Positions 31,452 through 35,173 of a stretch of DNA of 35,173 bases are shown piece after piece. Every line of letters starts with the position of its first letter. The first letter of the stretch is position 1. Origin of the DNA: an uncultured Collinsella sp. (GTDB lineage: Bacteria; Actinomycetota; Coriobacteriia; Coriobacteriales; Coriobacteriaceae); assembly GCA_902492935.1 (NCBI GenBank), contig CABUNJ010000026.1, positions 1 to 35,173 of the forward strand. Reading direction: 5' to 3'. A model generated the notes under the pieces. It was not told the origin of the DNA and searched no databases. It saw only the letters and a program-made list of their open reading frames with translations. Made by a program: the position numbers and the translations under genes.

Positions 31452-33546
31452 CGATGAGGAAAAAGACCAGGTACGCGCTGCGTCCGACTTAGTTGCCATC
31501 GTGCAGGAAACGGTTGAGCTCAAGCCCCGCGGCCATGAGTTTTGGGGTTGCTGCCCCTTCCATGGCGAAAAGACGCCTTCTTTCCACATTATCCCCGCTA
31601 CGCAGGTCTGGCACTGCTTTGGCTGCGGCGAAGGCGGCGACGTCTTCACCTATATCATGAAGCGCGAAAACCTGAGCTTTCCCGAGTCAATCCGCTATTT
31701 GGCCGATCGTGCGGGTATTGAGCTGCATGACACCGGAGATCGTCGCGAGCGCGGTACCAAGCGTGCCCGCATCTACGATCTGTGTGCCGAGACCGCCCAG
31801 TTCTACCACACCATGCTTATGCGCGGTAAGGACGGCCGTCCACGCGAGTACTTTGCCAGCCGTGGTATGGGTGGCGACGTCTGCCGCCGCTACTGCCTGG
31901 GCTTTGCACCGGGCCGCAACGCGCTGGTGTCGCACCTGTCCCAGGCGGGTTTTACCCCGCAGGAGATGATCGACGCCAACGTTGCCGTGAGCCGCGGGCG
32001 CGGGCAGCTTGCCGACCGCTTCTACGACCGCGTGATGTTTCCCATCTTTGACGAGCAGGGTCACAACATTGCCTTTGGCGGGCGCATCATGGGTGACGGC
32101 CAACCCAAGTACCTCAACACCGCCGAGACGAGCGTGTTCCATAAAAAGCGAAACCTCTATGGCTTTAACTGGGCCAAGGAGTTTATCGTCGCGCAGGATA
32201 CGGCCATCGTGGTGGAGGGCTATACCGATTGTATCGCCTGCTGGGAGGCGGGGATCAAAAACGTTGTCGCCACGCTGGGCACCGCGCTCACGGAGCATCA
32301 CGTCAAGATGCTCACCCGCTTTGCCAAGCGTATCGTGTATATGTTCGATGGCGATGCCGCGGGCCAGAAGGCCGCCCGTCGCGCGATTCAATTTATCGAG
32401 CAGGATTCGATGGACCTGCGCTGCGTGGTGCTGCCCGACGGCAACGACCCCATGGAGTTCATCACAGCGCATGGTGGACAGGAGCTTCAGGCGCGCATCG
32501 ACGCTGCCGAGCCGCTCATGGACTTTGTCTACCGTTCGCTGCAGGAGTCGAGTGACATCACCACGCCGGGCGGTCGCGCCAAGGCGCTGGAGGACGCTCT
32601 CACGCTCATCTATCCGCTGCGCGATAGCTACATGATCGATACGTACTTTATCCAGATTGCCGACCTGTTGGGTTTGGATCTGGAGACCGTGCGTGCGAGC
32701 TCGGGCCGTGTGTTTCGCGATGTCGCCAAGCGCGAGGATGCGGAACGACGTCGTGAGCAGAACTATGAGCGCCAGCGGGCGCAGGCCGAGCGCTCTGGTA
32801 GCGCGGGCGGTCGGGCGTCGGGTTCTCGCGATGCCGGTCGCGGTGCTTGGGCATCGGGCGCGACGCCGCCGGTGTCCGTGCCGGTCGAAGAAGAGCCGTA
32901 CGACTACGTCCCGCTCGATGCCTATGGTGCCGCGCCCGTGGAGGTCGTCGAAGATCTTCCGCCGATCGATGTGCCTGACGGTATGGGCGCTGTGCCTGCG
33001 GCTGACGGTTCGGGTGCACCGGCTGCGGCGGCGCCGATGGTTCTTACCGATCTTGAACGCAAGTCCTTGGCAGGGGAGCGCGAACTGTTGACGATGCTCA
33101 CGAGCTACCCCGACCTGTTCCGCACGTATGCCGACCGCATCTGCTCCATCGAGTGGGTTGACCCACGTCACGAGTCCATCGCATGGGCCGTTCTGGCAAC
33201 GCCGCCGGGAACCGATCCTGCAGCTTGCATGGATGCGGCTCGCTCAGTGTGTCCCGATGCGGCAACGCTTGTGAGTGCCGGGTGCATCTCGGCGACGAGC
33301 AAGCACCCCACCGAGACGAACATCGTGTTTATGCTCGATACGCTTGAGCTCTACACCATCAAGCGCCGCATGCGTGCCGCACAGGCCAAGCTGCGCCAGG
33401 ACCGTTCGCTCGATGATGAGGCCCGTCGCGCGCTGACCGTGCAGGCCGCGCAGGATTCGCAGCGTCAACGCGAACTGCAAAAGTCGATCGGCGGCGTGGC
33501 GGACCCGTTCCGTTTGATCGGTCTGGAGACCGCAGGCACCGAATAG
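31444..33546 (+). CDS. dnaG: DNA primase
   Basis: DnaG synthesises RNA primers for replication. The 700-residue protein has the CHC2 zinc finger (C37, H40, C58, C61), the catalytic core with the TOPRIM motifs VVEGYTD and YMFDGDAAGQKA, and a helicase-binding C-terminal region after a low-complexity Ala/Gly/Pro linker (about residues 440-535). The GTG start overlaps ribF by eight bases and is preceded by GGGGGTG, implying translational coupling to the ribF gene. rpoD follows after 116 bases, giving the classical dnaG-rpoD pairing. Confidence 0.97.
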   Translation: MISDEEKDQVRAASDLVAIVQETVELKPRGHEFWGCCPFHGEKTPSFHIIPATQVWHCFGCGEGGDVFTYIMKRENLSFPESIRYLADRAGIELHDTGDRRERGTKRARIYDLCAETAQFYHTMLMRGKDGRPREYFASRGMGGDVCRRYCLGFAPGRNALVSHLSQAGFTPQEMIDANVAVSRGRGQLADRFYDRVMFPIFDEQGHNIAFGGRIMGDGQPKYLNTAETSVFHKKRNLYGFNWAKEFIVAQDTAIVVEGYTDCIACWEAGIKNVVATLGTALTEHHVKMLTRFAKRIVYMFDGDAAGQKAARRAIQFIEQDSMDLRCVVLPDGNDPMEFITAHGGQELQARIDAAEPLMDFVYRSLQESSDITTPGGRAKALEDALTLIYPLRDSYMIDTYFIQIADLLGLDLETVRASSGRVFRDVAKREDAERRREQNYERQRAQAERSGSAGGRASGSRDAGRGAWASGATPPVSVPVEEEPYDYVPLDAYGAAPVEVVEDLPPIDVPDGMGAVPAADGSGAPAAAAPMVLTDLERKSLAGERELLTMLTSYPDLFRTYADRICSIEWVDPRHESIAWAVLATPPGTDPAACMDAARSVCPDAATLVSAGCISATSKHPTETNIVFMLDTLELYTIKRRMRAAQAKLRQDRSLDDEARRALTVQAAQDSQRQRELQKSIGGVADPFRLIGLETAGTE

Positions 33547-33598
33547 GCCTAGATGTTGTGGTCAACCATCGTATTCTCGCCTATATCCAGTCCTCTTT

Positions 33599-33630
33599 TT
33601 GGGTATAGACGTCTATGTGTGTGCTAAAGT
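33599..33630 (+). promoter_or_regulatory. rpoD promoter candidate with a palindromic spacer
   Basis: TTGGGT (33599-33604) and TAAAGT (33625-33630) are spaced by 20 bp. The spacer begins with the perfect 12-bp palindrome ATAGACGTCTAT (33605-33616). Long spacers containing a dyad recall promoters that need an activator, but no regulator gene is nearby and the hexamers are imperfect. The dnaG-rpoD gap shows no terminator. Confidence 0.35.
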
Positions 33631-33662
33631 AATGAGTCCTGTGGACTATGAAGGGAGAATCT

Positions 33663-35012
<1,350 letters not shown>

Positions 35013-35023
35013 TCAAGCAAGAG

Positions 35024-35056
35024 GCGCCCTCAAGCACATCCGCTTGGGGGCGCTTT
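35024..35056 (+). terminator. Terminator of rpoD
   Basis: GCGCCCTCAAGC (35024-35035) and GCTTGGGGGCGC (35042-35053) form a 12-bp stem with one T-G wobble and loop ACATCC, followed by TTTC. The T-tract is short. Confidence 0.8.
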
Positions 35057-35060
35057 CACG

Positions 35061-35116
35061 TAGTCATTGGGGTCGTTCTTGAATGACTACTCGTTTAAGA
35101 ACGTCCCCAATGATTA
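35061..35116. repeat. Palindromic intergenic repeat after rpoD
   Basis: Arms 35061-35083 and 35094-35116 are inverted copies over 23 bp with three mismatches; the core CATTGGGG is matched by CCCCAATG and GTTCTT by AAGAAC. The loop is about ten bases. It lies immediately after the rpoD terminator and resembles the palindrome at 18231-18310 in design, not in sequence. The last 57 bases of the window show nothing else. Confidence 0.6.
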
Positions 35117-35173
35117 GGGGTTGATTTTCAATCTCAACGCAACAGCCTGAACGGACCCCGCGTTTCCGCAGCT

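Overview
The window looks like a chromosome segment of a high-GC Gram-positive bacterium of the class Coriobacteriia, most probably Collinsella. I infer this from GC-rich codon use, the Gram-positive form of the Pel exopolysaccharide locus, an unusual IMP dehydrogenase, and several short palindromic intergenic elements. No search was run, so the taxonomic call is an inference. I recognise no rRNA, tRNA or CRISPR array.

Layout. (1) 1-1206: a decayed IS256-family insertion sequence whose transposase has lost the segment carrying the catalytic Glu. (2) 1207-1576: a repeat-rich regulatory region with a probable promoter. (3) 1577-12672: eight tightly packed same-strand genes, pelD (with an N-terminal SDR-like domain), pelE, a deacetylase-only pelA, pelF, pelG, then a CotH-like lipoprotein, a VTC-domain protein and a DUF4956 membrane protein. 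The first five fit a c-di-GMP-controlled Pel-type polysaccharide synthase without outer-membrane parts; the last three look like an attached cell-surface module of unknown purpose. (4) 12673-17126: a sucrose locus with a LacI-family regulator, a PTS EIIBC gene broken by an in-frame TAG at codon 39, and a GH32 sucrose-6-phosphate hydrolase. Three LacI-type operators tie the regulator to the transporter. (5) 17130-18702: a strong terminator, a PLP-fold transsulfuration-like protein apparently lacking its Schiff-base lysine, a palindromic repeat, and on the minus strand a ModE-N-like regulator. (6) 18703-23297: guaB and leuS, each with its own promoter candidate and terminator; leuS has a long hairpin leader. 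(7) 23298-35012: rimP-nusA-infB-rbfA-nrnA-truB-ribF-dnaG-rpoD, nine same-strand genes that join the nusA/infB translation operon to the dnaG-rpoD macromolecular-synthesis pair. A promoter followed by an intrinsic-terminator hairpin before rimP suggests attenuation. (8) 35013-35173: the rpoD terminator and another palindromic repeat.

The points most worth a second look are the Pel locus with its CotH/VTC/DUF4956 extension, the nonsense codon in the sucrose transporter, the leuS leader hairpin, the rimP-nusA leader attenuator, and the Cys/His tail on NusA.
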